This document shows, piece after piece, positions 28,161 to 38,458 of a stretch of DNA of 64,000 nucleotides. The first letter of the stretch is position 1; the number at the start of each line of letters is the position of its first letter. Made by a program: the position numbers and the translations under genes. Origin of the DNA: Candidatus Falkowiibacteriota bacterium (lineage in GTDB: Bacteria; Patescibacteriota; Patescibacteriia; Patescibacteriales; UBA12465); the NCBI GenBank assembly GCA_026396875.1, contig JAPLVY010000007.1, positions 17,490 to 81,489 on the forward strand, read 5' to 3'. Under the pieces are notes generated by a model. That model was not told the origin of the DNA. It was given only the letters and a program-made list of their open reading frames with translations, and did not search any database.

Positions 28161-29291
28161 TTATTTTCTAAGGAGAGTAATAACCACAATTTCGCTACGG
28201 CTTAGAGTTCTTAGCGGTGGGCCCCAGGTGCCAACCCCCGTAGAGATAATGCCGGTCATTTGCTTAAATTTCCTTACTCCACGCGAATAGCCCTGATAAG
28301 CTAAATTGGAAATAAAATTAAAGGGAAACATCTGACCATAATGCGTGTGACCGGCCAAATAAAGATCTACTCCTATTTCTGCAACACTAGAAAATTGAAT
28401 CGGCTCATGAAACATTAGAATACTAGGTTTCTTGGAATTAAAACCAGAAAGAGACTTGATCTTTTCAGCTAGATCAAAAGTCTTGATGCCATTTAGTGGG
28501 TGGGTGACCCCCAGGATTTGTAGGCCATGAATCTCCTCAAGGCGATTGTCCAAAACTTCGATACCGCTACCAGTTAAGTGCTCAACGGGGCCAGAGTGGA
28601 TCAATCTTCCCTCATGATTACCACAGACAAAATGGACACCGGAAGGAGCATGAAGAGCGAGAAGTTCTTTGCTCGACTGCGAAAAATCTCCTTCGGTACC
28701 ATCAAATAAATCACCAGTGATAAGCACCATTTCTGGTTTTATTTTTTCTACTTCAGAGACAATTCTGGCCATAAATTTTTGCCGATAAATCGCCCCGATA
28801 TGAACATCGGACAAATGAACAATTTTTTTACCTAACCAAAAATCTGGGAGATTTTCTATCTCAACTTTCACTTCATGATTTTCCGGTGAAAAAGCATTAT
28901 AAAACCCGTAGAGAGAAAAAATCGCAGTTAAACCAATAAAGAACCAGGAAAATATCGAGAAATCAACAGGCGCAAAAAGTCCCAGAACAAACCGCAAGAT
29001 GATAATTACGAAATAAGCAAGAAATGCTTGCCAAGCGATACCAATCCAAGAAGCAATCAAGAAATAAAAGGAGGCCGTATAACCGTTATCAAATCGATTG
29101 ACCAGAAACTGAGCCAGAAAAACACTAATGAAAGAAAATGACAGTAGAATAATAAGAAAAGCGTAAGGGAAAATCGGCAGAAAAGAAAAGACATCCAATA
29201 AAACCAGATAAAACAAAAAATGACTGACGAGCAGAACCAAAACTACCGAAGATATCAGAAGCAAGATTTTTTTAGCAATTTTCTTAATCAT
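28161..29291 (-). CDS. Membrane-anchored metallophosphoesterase
   Basis: N-terminal TM segments; HLSDVHIGAIY, ITGDLFDG, CGNHEGR, LAGHTHYGQMFP. Confidence 0.93.
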   Translation of the reverse strand: MIKKIAKKILLLISSVVLVLLVSHFLFYLVLLDVFSFLPIFPYAFLIILLSFSFISVFLAQFLVNRFDNGYTASFYFLIASWIGIAWQAFLAYFVIIILRFVLGLFAPVDFSIFSWFFIGLTAIFSLYGFYNAFSPENHEVKVEIENLPDFWLGKKIVHLSDVHIGAIYRQKFMARIVSEVEKIKPEMVLITGDLFDGTEGDFSQSSKELLALHAPSGVHFVCGNHEGRLIHSGPVEHLTGSGIEVLDNRLEEIHGLQILGVTHPLNGIKTFDLAEKIKSLSGFNSKKPSILMFHEPIQFSSVAEIGVDLYLAGHTHYGQMFPFNFISNLAYQGYSRGVRKFKQMTGIISTGVGTWGPPLRTLSRSEIVVITLLRK

Positions 29292-29308
29292 TAATTTCTA
29301 ATAATTTT

Positions 29309-30598
29309 TTAGCGGACGGCAAAAGGAAAATTGGCGTAAGTGCCCAGTTCTCCCAATTCAGCTTCAATTTCTAACAGACGATTATACTTGGCTGTTCTCT
29401 CGCTTCGTGCCGGAGCGCCGGTTTTAATTTGACCGGTACCCATAGCAACCGACAAGTCTGCAATAAAAGAGTCTTCGGTTTCACCGCTGCGATGAGAAAT
29501 GACAGCTGTCATGCTATTTTCTAAGGCGAGATTAATTGCAGCTACGGTTTCCGACAAGGTGCCGATCTGATTCAACTTAATTAAAATTGAATTTGAAGTT
29601 TTTTCTTCTATCCCCCTCTTGAGCCTTGAAACATTGGTGACATAAAGATCGTCACCGACTAGCTGGACTTCATTATTGAAGGCCAAGGAAAAATCCTTAA
29701 ATCCTTGCCAATCATCTTCGGACAAAATATCTTCAAAAGAAATAATTGGATGCCTTTCGGCTAAATCCTGATAAAAACCAATCATTTGCGAAGAGGACAT
29801 AGACTTCCCTTCTTTTTTTAAATTGTATAGGCCATCAGCAAAAAATTCCGTAGCAGCGGCATCTATTCCAAAAACCACTTCTTCTCCTAAAGAGTAGCCC
29901 GCAGCCACAACCGCCTCTGTGAGTAAACGGAAAGCTTCTTCGTTAGAAGAAACTGCGGGCGCAAAACCACCTTCATCACCAACGTTAACACTATAACCCT
30001 GATCTTTTAATGTTTTCTTAAGTGCCTGGTAAATTTCCGCACACATCATAAAAAAAAAAAAAAAATGTTTGGCCCCGATTGGCAAAATCATATACTCCTG
30101 AATGTCGGTTGCCCAATTAGCATGCTTACCGCCATTTAAAACATTCATCATTGGGACGGGCAAGGAAAACTTGCCGGCAAAACGAGGATTGAACTTGCTC
30201 AAGTACTGATAGAGAGGCTGACCAAGGGAGGCGGCAGCAGCGCGAGCACAAGCAAGGGAAACTGCGAGAATTGCGTTCGCTCCTAATTTTGCTTTATTCT
30301 CTGTACCATCGAGATCGATCATCTTCTGATCCAAATGATTCTGATTCTCAATCTCCAGACCAACAAGCGCGGGAGCAATTATTTCGTTAACATTTTTTAC
30401 AGCCGCAAGAACCCCGAGCCCGTTATAACGACCCTCGTCATTATCTCTCAGTTCAACTGCTTCATAACTGCCAGTAGAGGCGCCGCTAGGGACTCCCGAC
30501 CTTCCGACAAGACCATTTTCTAAAACAACTTCTGCAGCAACGGTTGGGTTGCCACGAGAATCCAGAATCTCCCAAGCTCTGATTGATTTAATTTTCAT
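29309..30598 (-). CDS. eno: Enolase, with an anomalous internal FFFFF stretch
   Basis: EILDSRGNPTVAAEV, NVGDEGGFAP, SFEDILSEDDW, SHRSGETEDSFIADL; 16-nt homopolymer at 30050-30065. Confidence 0.96.
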   Translation of the reverse strand: MKIKSIRAWEILDSRGNPTVAAEVVLENGLVGRSGVPSGASTGSYEAVELRDNDEGRYNGLGVLAAVKNVNEIIAPALVGLEIENQNHLDQKMIDLDGTENKAKLGANAILAVSLACARAAAASLGQPLYQYLSKFNPRFAGKFSLPVPMMNVLNGGKHANWATDIQEYMILPIGAKHFFFFFMMCAEIYQALKKTLKDQGYSVNVGDEGGFAPAVSSNEEAFRLLTEAVVAAGYSLGEEVVFGIDAAATEFFADGLYNLKKEGKSMSSSQMIGFYQDLAERHPIISFEDILSEDDWQGFKDFSLAFNNEVQLVGDDLYVTNVSRLKRGIEEKTSNSILIKLNQIGTLSETVAAINLALENSMTAVISHRSGETEDSFIADLSVAMGTGQIKTGAPARSERTAKYNRLLEIEAELGELGTYANFPFAVR

Positions 30599-30624
30599 AT
30601 TGATAAACTTATTTTCCTTAAAAA

Positions 30625-31650
30625 CTATTCAGCAACGTTGCGTTTATATATGCTGCTCTCAGTGCGGTCGATAACTTTTTTAAGAATCTTCACCGCTTCC
30701 AGGGGATATGCCCCCATCGCGGTTTCATCAGAAAGCATAATCATATCAGCGCCGTCAAAAACTGCATTAGCGATATCACTAACCTCGGCTCTGGTTGGAC
30801 TGGCATGATCCATCATCGAGATCATTACCTGCGTGGCTAGAATCGCTGGCTTATTGTGCCAATGAGCATGGCGAACCAAATTCTTCTGAACAATTGGCAA
30901 TTCTTCAATCGGAATTTCAATTCCCAGATCGCCGCGCGCAATCATGATCGCATCTGAAGCAGCGATTATTTTATCGATATTTTTTAAAGCAATTCCTCTT
31001 TCAATTTTGGAAACAATCTTGGCTTTACTTTTGCCGATTAATTTTTTCAAACGCAAAACATCTTCTTCGGTTTGAACAAAAGATAAACCAACATAATCCG
31101 CACCAATTTTCAAACCATACTTCAAATCTTTAATATCTTTATCAGTCAAACCACCAGCACGCAGATTGGTGTCGGGAACATTTATTCCTTTACGAGGAAG
31201 CAGGAGGCCACCGACAGTTACCTTGGCACTGATAACCCCGTTCTTGATACCGACGACTTTTGATTCGATCCCGCCGTTACAGAGAAACAAGGGTTCTCCC
31301 TTCTTGATTTCTTTGGCTAATTCGGAGTTATCGATGGGAATTATTCCTTCGTCTTCGTATGGTTTAGTAGAATAAGTGAAGCGATAAGTTTCTCCTTTTT
31401 TTAAAACCAAGCCCGTGCTTGGCATTTTACCAACGCGGATTCTTGGGCCCTGTAGGTCCAGTAAAATTGCTACCTTGCGGTTATTTACCTTATTAAATGT
31501 GCTGATCTGATTTTTAATGGATTTGTATTGCTCTGGGGTGGCGTGCGAGAAATTAACTCTCACAACGTCAACGCCGGCCTTCATTAAGGAATTCATCATT
31601 TCTGGTGATTCGGAACGGGGGCCGATAGTGGCAACGATTTTTGTGGACAT
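30625..31650 (-). CDS. pyk: Pyruvate kinase, barrel/B-domain only (short, no C-terminal domain)
   Basis: KIVATIGPRSESPEMM, DVVRVNFSHA, ARGDLGIEIP, LSDETAMGAYPLEAV; ends at 341 aa. Confidence 0.93.
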   Translation of the reverse strand: MSTKIVATIGPRSESPEMMNSLMKAGVDVVRVNFSHATPEQYKSIKNQISTFNKVNNRKVAILLDLQGPRIRVGKMPSTGLVLKKGETYRFTYSTKPYEDEGIIPIDNSELAKEIKKGEPLFLCNGGIESKVVGIKNGVISAKVTVGGLLLPRKGINVPDTNLRAGGLTDKDIKDLKYGLKIGADYVGLSFVQTEEDVLRLKKLIGKSKAKIVSKIERGIALKNIDKIIAASDAIMIARGDLGIEIPIEELPIVQKNLVRHAHWHNKPAILATQVMISMMDHASPTRAEVSDIANAVFDGADMIMLSDETAMGAYPLEAVKILKKVIDRTESSIYKRNVAE

Positions 31651-31839
31651 AAAAATATTATAAATTATTTATTTTTCAAAATAAAAACGACATTTCCCTG
31701 ATGTCTTCAGACATTATAGATCAAAAAGGACAAAATGGAAAGAGCCTATAAACAACATAATTGGTATTTTTTAAACATTATTTGCGAATTTATTTACTCT
31801 TTGGACCGATAAAGTAAATCTTTAACACTGGAATAAGAC

Positions 31840-32994
31840 TTACTTGTTCAGCCTTATTTCGGTCAATAAATCTTGAAAAAATTCCAGATTATTAGCCGCA
31901 GCTAGTCTTTGGCCTAGCGGCTCATTGAGACGAAATAGGTGATGCAAGAAAGCCTTAGAATAAGTGCGTAGCTCAGGAATTTTGCTGTTTTTATTAATCG
32001 GAGAAAAATCTTTGGCAAAAATGGCATTACTTATATTAATTGATTGATAAAAATCTGGAGCCTTGGCGACTGGTCCGTCATTTTTTTGAGGCAGCTTGAA
32101 ACCAGAAAAATTTTTCTTGAAATAAAATAGTTTTCCATGCCTTCCTTCGCGAGTAGGAATAACACAGTCAAACATATCCCAACCCATCAGAGCGCAGCGA
32201 TAGATATCTTCCGGAGTACCAACTCCTAGGGCGAAGCGCAAGGAATTTTCGGGAATAGCTTTGGCGGTTTCAAATAAAATTTCAGCTAAAAAATTGCCAT
32301 TTTTATCTACCGGGCGAGCGCCAAAACCATAGCCATCAAAACCAATTTTCGCCAGCTCACTCGCGCAATAGCGACGCAAATCAACCTCAACGCCTCCCTG
32401 CACAACTGAAAACAACAAGGGCCGGTTCTTTTCGGTAAGTTTTCTTTTTTTGACCTGCCTCAAATATTCATCTTTACAACGCTTTGCCCATGACAAAGTT
32501 CTCTCAACAGATTTCTCCATTTGCTCACGAGAAAATTCGTTAGGCGGGCAATCGTCCAGACAGACAATCATGTCTGTACCAAGAATAAATTGAATTTGGA
32601 TTGATTTCTCGGGACTAAGCTCGTGATAAGAACCGTCGAGTGGTGACTTAAATGTTACCTTTTGATCATCGATGCGACCCATTTTCTGACTGCGATGGAT
32701 TAAAGAAAAAACCTGAAAACCGCCGCTGTCGGATAATAACGGCAAATCAGAAGACATAAAACCATGGATACCCCCAGCCTTTTTGATTAGTTCCAGGCCT
32801 GGTTGCAGATAGAGGTGAAAGGTATTCACCACCATTGCCGCAGTCTTTGTCGCTAAAACATCTTTTGTGGTTGATAATTTAACGAAGCCACGGGTGGCAT
32901 CGGGCATAAAAAAAGGCGTTTTCAAAAAACCGTGATTAGTTTTTAGTTTGCCGCGTCGCAAATTTGATTTTTTATCTTTTTGAAAAATAAACAT
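31840..32994 (-). CDS. tgt: Queuine tRNA-ribosyltransferase (TGT) family protein
   Basis: LSDSGGFQVFSL, FSVVQGGVEVDLRR, GFDGYGFG, FDCVIPTREGRHG; Zn-binding Cys absent. Confidence 0.92.
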   Translation of the reverse strand: MFIFQKDKKSNLRRGKLKTNHGFLKTPFFMPDATRGFVKLSTTKDVLATKTAAMVVNTFHLYLQPGLELIKKAGGIHGFMSSDLPLLSDSGGFQVFSLIHRSQKMGRIDDQKVTFKSPLDGSYHELSPEKSIQIQFILGTDMIVCLDDCPPNEFSREQMEKSVERTLSWAKRCKDEYLRQVKKRKLTEKNRPLLFSVVQGGVEVDLRRYCASELAKIGFDGYGFGARPVDKNGNFLAEILFETAKAIPENSLRFALGVGTPEDIYRCALMGWDMFDCVIPTREGRHGKLFYFKKNFSGFKLPQKNDGPVAKAPDFYQSINISNAIFAKDFSPINKNSKIPELRTYSKAFLHHLFRLNEPLGQRLAAANNLEFFQDLLTEIRLNK

Positions 32995-33000
32995 AGAGTA

Positions 33001-34868
33001 TTACTGTACTTTCCCTGAATTACTCAAGCTGGCAATATCGTCATCCTCTAATTTTGTCGTCTTGGGTGCACTGACAATTTTTATTTCAGAGTTATTTTCC
33101 GAATCAAGAGCAGAAACCGAGGAACCAGGAGAAACAATTAATATTTTATTGCGGTCAGTTAAAACAGGGATTAGGCTGAGATTAAACTCTCCGGTAATTT
33201 TCGGCACCGAAAGAGGGACTAAACCAAGATCCCAAACCACCTGATTTGAAGCCTGATCATAGTAAATAGCACCCGCCTGGACCTTCACTCTTCCCTCGAA
33301 GCTAGTGTTCGGTGGCAAAGCAAGACTAACCCTCGCCTTGGTCAATTCATGTAAGGTGTTGCTTAGAGACCAGTAGACCCTTAACGAAGTTTTTTCTCCT
33401 ACTTTCGGGGGCAAAGGCCCCTCGCCAACAGGAGAATTGTTGTCGTCAAAGTAAAGGATCTTCTCGGAAAAATTCAAATCGCTATTCAACTTATTGATGA
33501 TGACATTGCTGCGGTTAAGCTCTGACGCTATTGTATTACTGTTAATATTAAATTGAGCGTAGTTTTTAATTTGAAAATTATTGCCCAAATCAGCACTGGA
33601 AAATTTTCTCAAATGAACGGAAAAATTTAGATCACCGCTTTGTCCTGGTTTAATTTCCGCCAAAGCCGGCGCCTCATCTTTTGTCCAGGTGATTACGCCA
33701 TCTTTTAACTTGCCAGAAGAATCGACAAATAAATTACTCCAATCAATAAAAGGACTGTCGGCCACGGCGCTGATTGCAACATTACTGAGAGTCGCTGCAC
33801 CCTTATTGGAATAGGAAATAGTATAGTTTAAAACATCACCAAAATTTACCGCTTGGTCTCCCTGGCTACCATTTATCATCATCGTTAAATTTAGATCGTT
33901 CTTGATCACGTCCATTCCAGCTCGTTTTTCAAGAAAGACTACATTATTACCGAGATGGTCTGGCGCGGAAAGTTTACCAACAATTTCTAGACGATTTTGA
34001 TCGCATTAATTCCCTCCACCTGCCAATAGTTATCAACTTTCTTTAGAGTCCAAGACGCCGAAGAAGCAACTTCTGGATTGATAATAACAACCGACTGGGG
34101 CACCTCAAACTCAATCCTAAATTTATTAATCAGTGGAGACTCAAAATTAGAGAGTCTAAGCAAAAGACTATTCTCTGCTCCCGCCAAGCCAGCGCTTGGA
34201 TAATCTATTTCCGCACGAAAGCCAAGGCCATCAACCATCGTTGACGCGGAAACTTCTTTCTTTAAATCACTGGAAAATCCCGACTGCTGATAACTCAATT
34301 TAGCCCAAACAACATTGGCTGAATTCTCTTGATTAATGATTCTCCCCTTAACTTCAAAGGTCATTTCTGCTCCCGCCGGCAAATCTGGTAAAGTCCAGTA
34401 ATTATTGTGTGAAACTGGCGCTGCACTAGCACTAGTAAAGATGAAGTTTCCTGGATATGATAATTCTAATTTCAGTGAATTAATCGGTGCGCCAGAATTA
34501 TTGCGATAAGTAAGGTAATAAGAAAACTCTTCTCCAGCCTTCACTCGGTCTGGAGCAGAAATCAACAATTCAACCCCTGATTTCTGGGTGGGAGAAAAAA
34601 TCAAAAGTCCTGCCCAAGCGGCAAGTGCCAAAAAAACAAGACTAAACATCCAACGAAAAACCGTAATAAACGCTTTCTGTCTGGCTTTTTTTTCTAATTT
34701 ATGGACATCAACCAGATGACCACGTTCATCACGATAAATTTCCGATAAACGGCCGTTGATTTCCTCGCCACGCTCCTCGCTTCTCATCTGACGCTCAAAA
34801 CTACGAACTTCTGCGCTAGAAGGTAAGGGCTTTTCAACAAAATGCGGCTCTGTTTTCTTTGTCGACAT
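33001..34868 (-). pseudogene. Surface/membrane protein with DUF11-like repeats, interrupted by a frameshift near 33987-34010
   Basis: ORF 33987-34868 ends ..VEGINAIKIV*; the other frame reads ..DQNRLEIVGKLSAPDHLGNNVVFLEKRAGMDVIKND and runs into ORF 33001-33915. Confidence 0.7.
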
Positions 34869-34872
34869 ATTT

Positions 34873-37299
34873 TTAATTATTACTTTTGATAATCACGCCG
34901 AAGCTCTGATCCCCCTCTAATAATTGACTCTTCTCCCAGCCCAGAGGGTGGGCGTCCTCAACTTCAGGATAAACCCAAATATTATTTAGCTGCTTATTTG
35001 AATCCGGAAAAGACAATTTTCCATAGTATTCAGGGGCTTTGGCTCCGGGCTGTTTCTGGACAAGAAGTGAGTATGAAGCTAATTTTTCCTTTTCGCCAAA
35101 GACAAGTCTGCCAAGTTTTGCCTGCCAGCTTTCATTTGGCAAACTATTACTGAAGGTCATTCTAAAAGGCAGATAGTAACTAAATTCAACGCTCGCTTCA
35201 TTGCCAGGATCGACCATTAACCAATTAGCAAAAACCGTCTTGTTATTTTCTTGATAAATCATGGTTCCGTTGCGAGTCTTTAGGGCCTGTCCTTCCCCTT
35301 TTTGAATAAGTGGACGCTCTTGCCAATCATCGGCAGCTTTTTTAAATAGTGAACTACTGGGGGTGGTAAAACCCGAGGAATCGATTAACTCACTTCCTAG
35401 CGGCACATAAATTCTAAGCCAATCAACGTTTCTCATGCCAAACAACTTTTCATTTTTAATACCGCTATGATTTTTGGTAATTTTTACTCTATTGAGAATC
35501 CGACCATCCGCCTGGATTTCGGTGCTCTGTTCAATTCTCTCGGTCACTCGATAGTCGCTTTTGCCGCCACTAATATTAGAGTCAACTACCATCAAATAAT
35601 CGCCAGTAGTTTTCTCTTGCCTACCAGCCCAGGAACGACGCTCAACTTCAGCCTGCAATTTTGGATCGGAAAAATTGAACATTAATTGCTTCTGGTCAAG
35701 ACTTCTTTCGGTTAAGGTCAAGATTTTGGCGATATTTTCCCGATCAATTTTTTTGGGTAATTCCGAAAGAATTTTTGCCGTTAAGTCACCGATGATTTTC
35801 TTGGGCTTTTTCCCTTGATTGCGCTCTAAATCCTGCTTAACCAAGACAGTAGCGCTGGCAATATTGGTAGTACTAGTGGCACCTCGAAAATCGTCCACCG
35901 ACAACTGCCCGTCTTTCACTAAATTATCTTTCTCGGTTATTTGCTGAGTTATTTCGTAAAAATTGTTAGCATCAATAATGACGCCATATTCACTAGTCAG
36001 ATCAATCGGACCAGTGATCTCCAAGAGTCCATCAATAATGTCTGGAGTAAAAGCAATTACCCCGTCTACTGTCGGACCACCACTCTTTTCGTAAAACCAA
36101 CGGATATTATCAGCGGACAAAGCCCAGTCAGGGAACCAATTCGCGTCCCAAAAAAACCAACGAGCAGCAATTAGGCGCAGAGCTTCTGGAGATTTAACAA
36201 AAGCACTTAAACCGCCCTTAGTGTCATAAGTCCCCCCACCAGGTATCTCCAAATTCTTAACTTTACCGCCACTGAAATCAATCAGCGCGTAACTTCCCAT
36301 AAATCCACCACCACCACGCAACTCATTGTTGTTTTGAAAAATAAGCAAATATCTTTTGTCTCTATTAACACCAAATAATTCTCCGAGTTTACTGGCAGCC
36401 GGCACGGCTTCTGATAAAGCATCGTCTAGAACATTCACCTTTTCTTTGAGGTCTGAGAACTGCTGGCGATATTCTGACGGCAAAGATTCTGCATCTATTT
36501 CCTCCAACTTACTGGACAAGCTTTTTGCTTCTCTTAAAGCCACCGCCCCCTCCCTCTCAAAAATTGCCAAAGAATCCTTGGGATCACCCTGAGAAAATAT
36601 TCCATCTAACGCCAAGGACAGATGCTGCCCCAAAGAAGAAGCGAGGATACCCGCTGCCAGAAACTTCTGGCCATTGGCGGCTAGACGCAATTCTTTATTC
36701 CCAGACAAAGCAGCCAGACCAAGTAAATTTTGATTAATTCCTTTCAGGTCATCTTCGGCTTGCAAGAAGTGCTGCGCGGCTCCAGAAAAGTCATTGGAAG
36801 CGGATTTTAGGTCTAAGCGAGAAGCCGCTGAGGCCGCCAACATCAGATCATTAATAGCCAAATGAGAGCTAGCACTAATCTTTTGTTTTAGCGCTTGCGG
36901 GTCAAGTATTTTATAATAAGCAAGCAATTTAAGGGGGATAAAAATAGACAAAAGAACCAGCGAGAAAGCAATAGCGCGACCAAGAAAAGAACTAGCGAAA
37001 ACCTTCTTCTCAAAAGAGCTAAGACGATCGCTTATTTCCTCCGCTCTTTTGTCTAGAAGCATGCCTCCGTGGCGATGATGCGTAAGGGGTTTAAAAAAGA
37101 AAGACAGAGAAGATGAAACTCTCTTTGATTTCCAGGAATAATTATTCGATCTTTTAGTCTTCTTGTTTTGGTGTTTACCCTCATTTACTGAAGAATCATT
37201 CTTCCGTAAATCAAGAATAAAGCCGGAGCGCTTATGCTCCAACTGATCAAGGGAAATATCTAAAGAAAATTTCTTATTTTTATTTCTCAATTTAGTCAT
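34873..37299 (-). CDS. DUF4012 domain protein
   Basis: KRYLLIFQNNNELRGGGGFMGSYALIDFSGGKV, FFWDANWFPDWALSADNIRWFYEKSGGPTVDGVIAF. Confidence 0.9.
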   Translation of the reverse strand: MTKLRNKNKKFSLDISLDQLEHKRSGFILDLRKNDSSVNEGKHQNKKTKRSNNYSWKSKRVSSSLSFFFKPLTHHRHGGMLLDKRAEEISDRLSSFEKKVFASSFLGRAIAFSLVLLSIFIPLKLLAYYKILDPQALKQKISASSHLAINDLMLAASAASRLDLKSASNDFSGAAQHFLQAEDDLKGINQNLLGLAALSGNKELRLAANGQKFLAAGILASSLGQHLSLALDGIFSQGDPKDSLAIFEREGAVALREAKSLSSKLEEIDAESLPSEYRQQFSDLKEKVNVLDDALSEAVPAASKLGELFGVNRDKRYLLIFQNNNELRGGGGFMGSYALIDFSGGKVKNLEIPGGGTYDTKGGLSAFVKSPEALRLIAARWFFWDANWFPDWALSADNIRWFYEKSGGPTVDGVIAFTPDIIDGLLEITGPIDLTSEYGVIIDANNFYEITQQITEKDNLVKDGQLSVDDFRGATSTTNIASATVLVKQDLERNQGKKPKKIIGDLTAKILSELPKKIDRENIAKILTLTERSLDQKQLMFNFSDPKLQAEVERRSWAGRQEKTTGDYLMVVDSNISGGKSDYRVTERIEQSTEIQADGRILNRVKITKNHSGIKNEKLFGMRNVDWLRIYVPLGSELIDSSGFTTPSSSLFKKAADDWQERPLIQKGEGQALKTRNGTMIYQENNKTVFANWLMVDPGNEASVEFSYYLPFRMTFSNSLPNESWQAKLGRLVFGEKEKLASYSLLVQKQPGAKAPEYYGKLSFPDSNKQLNNIWVYPEVEDAHPLGWEKSQLLEGDQSFGVIIKSNN

Positions 37300-38449
37300 T
37301 TATTTTTAGGCACTTTTGATAAACCGCCAAGGTCTTTTTCGCACAATCCTGCCAACTGAAATCTTTTACTCTTTTTGTTCCTGCGTCTTTCAGATTTTCT
37401 CTTAACGTCGCATCGCTGAAAACTCGATTCATTTTACTTAAGAAATCATTGGCATCATAGGGGTCAAAATATAGTGCGGCATCGCCTAGTATCTCTGGCA
37501 GGCTTCCCTCTTTTGAGCTAACAACCGGACAACCACGAGACATTGCCTCTAGCGGTGGTAGACCGAAGCCCTCGTAAAACGAGGGGAAAATATAGGCCAG
37601 AGCGCGAGAAAACAAAAATGATAAATCATCATCAGAAACATAGCCGAGAAAATAAACCCTCTTCACTTGCAAGTCTTTGGCTAATTTTTTTATCTGTAAA
37701 TAAAAATAGTCCTCCTTCCCCACCAAAACCAAGGAGGCATTATGCTGTTTACTTTCTCCTTGGAAGGAGGAAAAAGCCTTAAGTAAACCCTCAAGATTCT
37801 TGTGAGGATAAGCGTTGCCGACATAAAGGAAAAAAGGCTGGTCAATACCTTGCTGCTGCAAAATGCGAGAATCCGTTGCCACATCCACGAGGAAATTATC
37901 AGCCACTCCTTCGTAGGTAACCTCAATTTTATTAGCCGATATTTTAAATTGTTTAATAATATCTTCAGCGGTAAATTTTGAAACTGCAATAATCTTTAAA
38001 GAATTTTTAACAGCGTAACCAATTACTTGTCGATAAGCAAAATTTTTCAGGCGATACATCCATGGTTTAAGCAGCGTGGCCTTCAGTGAAGGAAATTTTG
38101 TGAGAATTAAATCATGGATAGTAACAATAAAATTACGACGGTAGAATATCGGCACGTTAAAGTGTGTAAAATGCAATAGATCGAGATTCTCACGGTAAAA
38201 GTAGAAAGGTAAAATTACTTGTTCACGCCAAGAGTACCAGCGAATATTAATCTTAACTTTTTTATAATTTTTTCCCGGTAGCTGAAAACTATCGAAATTT
38301 TCTGGACTCAAGAAAATAACGTAGTCGGCAGTCTGATCGAAAGAAACGATCCGGTCAGTGATTTCCTGAGTATAACGACCGAGGCCCTTACCAAGAGGAC
38401 CATAAAAACGAGCGTCAATACCAATTTTTGGTTTTTTGTGATTTTCCAT
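37292..38449 (-). CDS. Glycosyltransferase family 4
   Basis: IGIDARFYGPLGKGLGRYTQEI, YVGNAYPHKNLEGLLKAF, PSFYEGFGLPPLEAMSRGCPVVSSKEGSLPEI. Confidence 0.95.
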   Translation of the reverse strand: MENHKKPKIGIDARFYGPLGKGLGRYTQEITDRIVSFDQTADYVIFLSPENFDSFQLPGKNYKKVKINIRWYSWREQVILPFYFYRENLDLLHFTHFNVPIFYRRNFIVTIHDLILTKFPSLKATLLKPWMYRLKNFAYRQVIGYAVKNSLKIIAVSKFTAEDIIKQFKISANKIEVTYEGVADNFLVDVATDSRILQQQGIDQPFFLYVGNAYPHKNLEGLLKAFSSFQGESKQHNASLVLVGKEDYFYLQIKKLAKDLQVKRVYFLGYVSDDDLSFLFSRALAYIFPSFYEGFGLPPLEAMSRGCPVVSSKEGSLPEILGDAALYFDPYDANDFLSKMNRVFSDATLRENLKDAGTKRVKDFSWQDCAKKTLAVYQKCLKIND

Positions 38450-38458
38450 TTTTATAGT

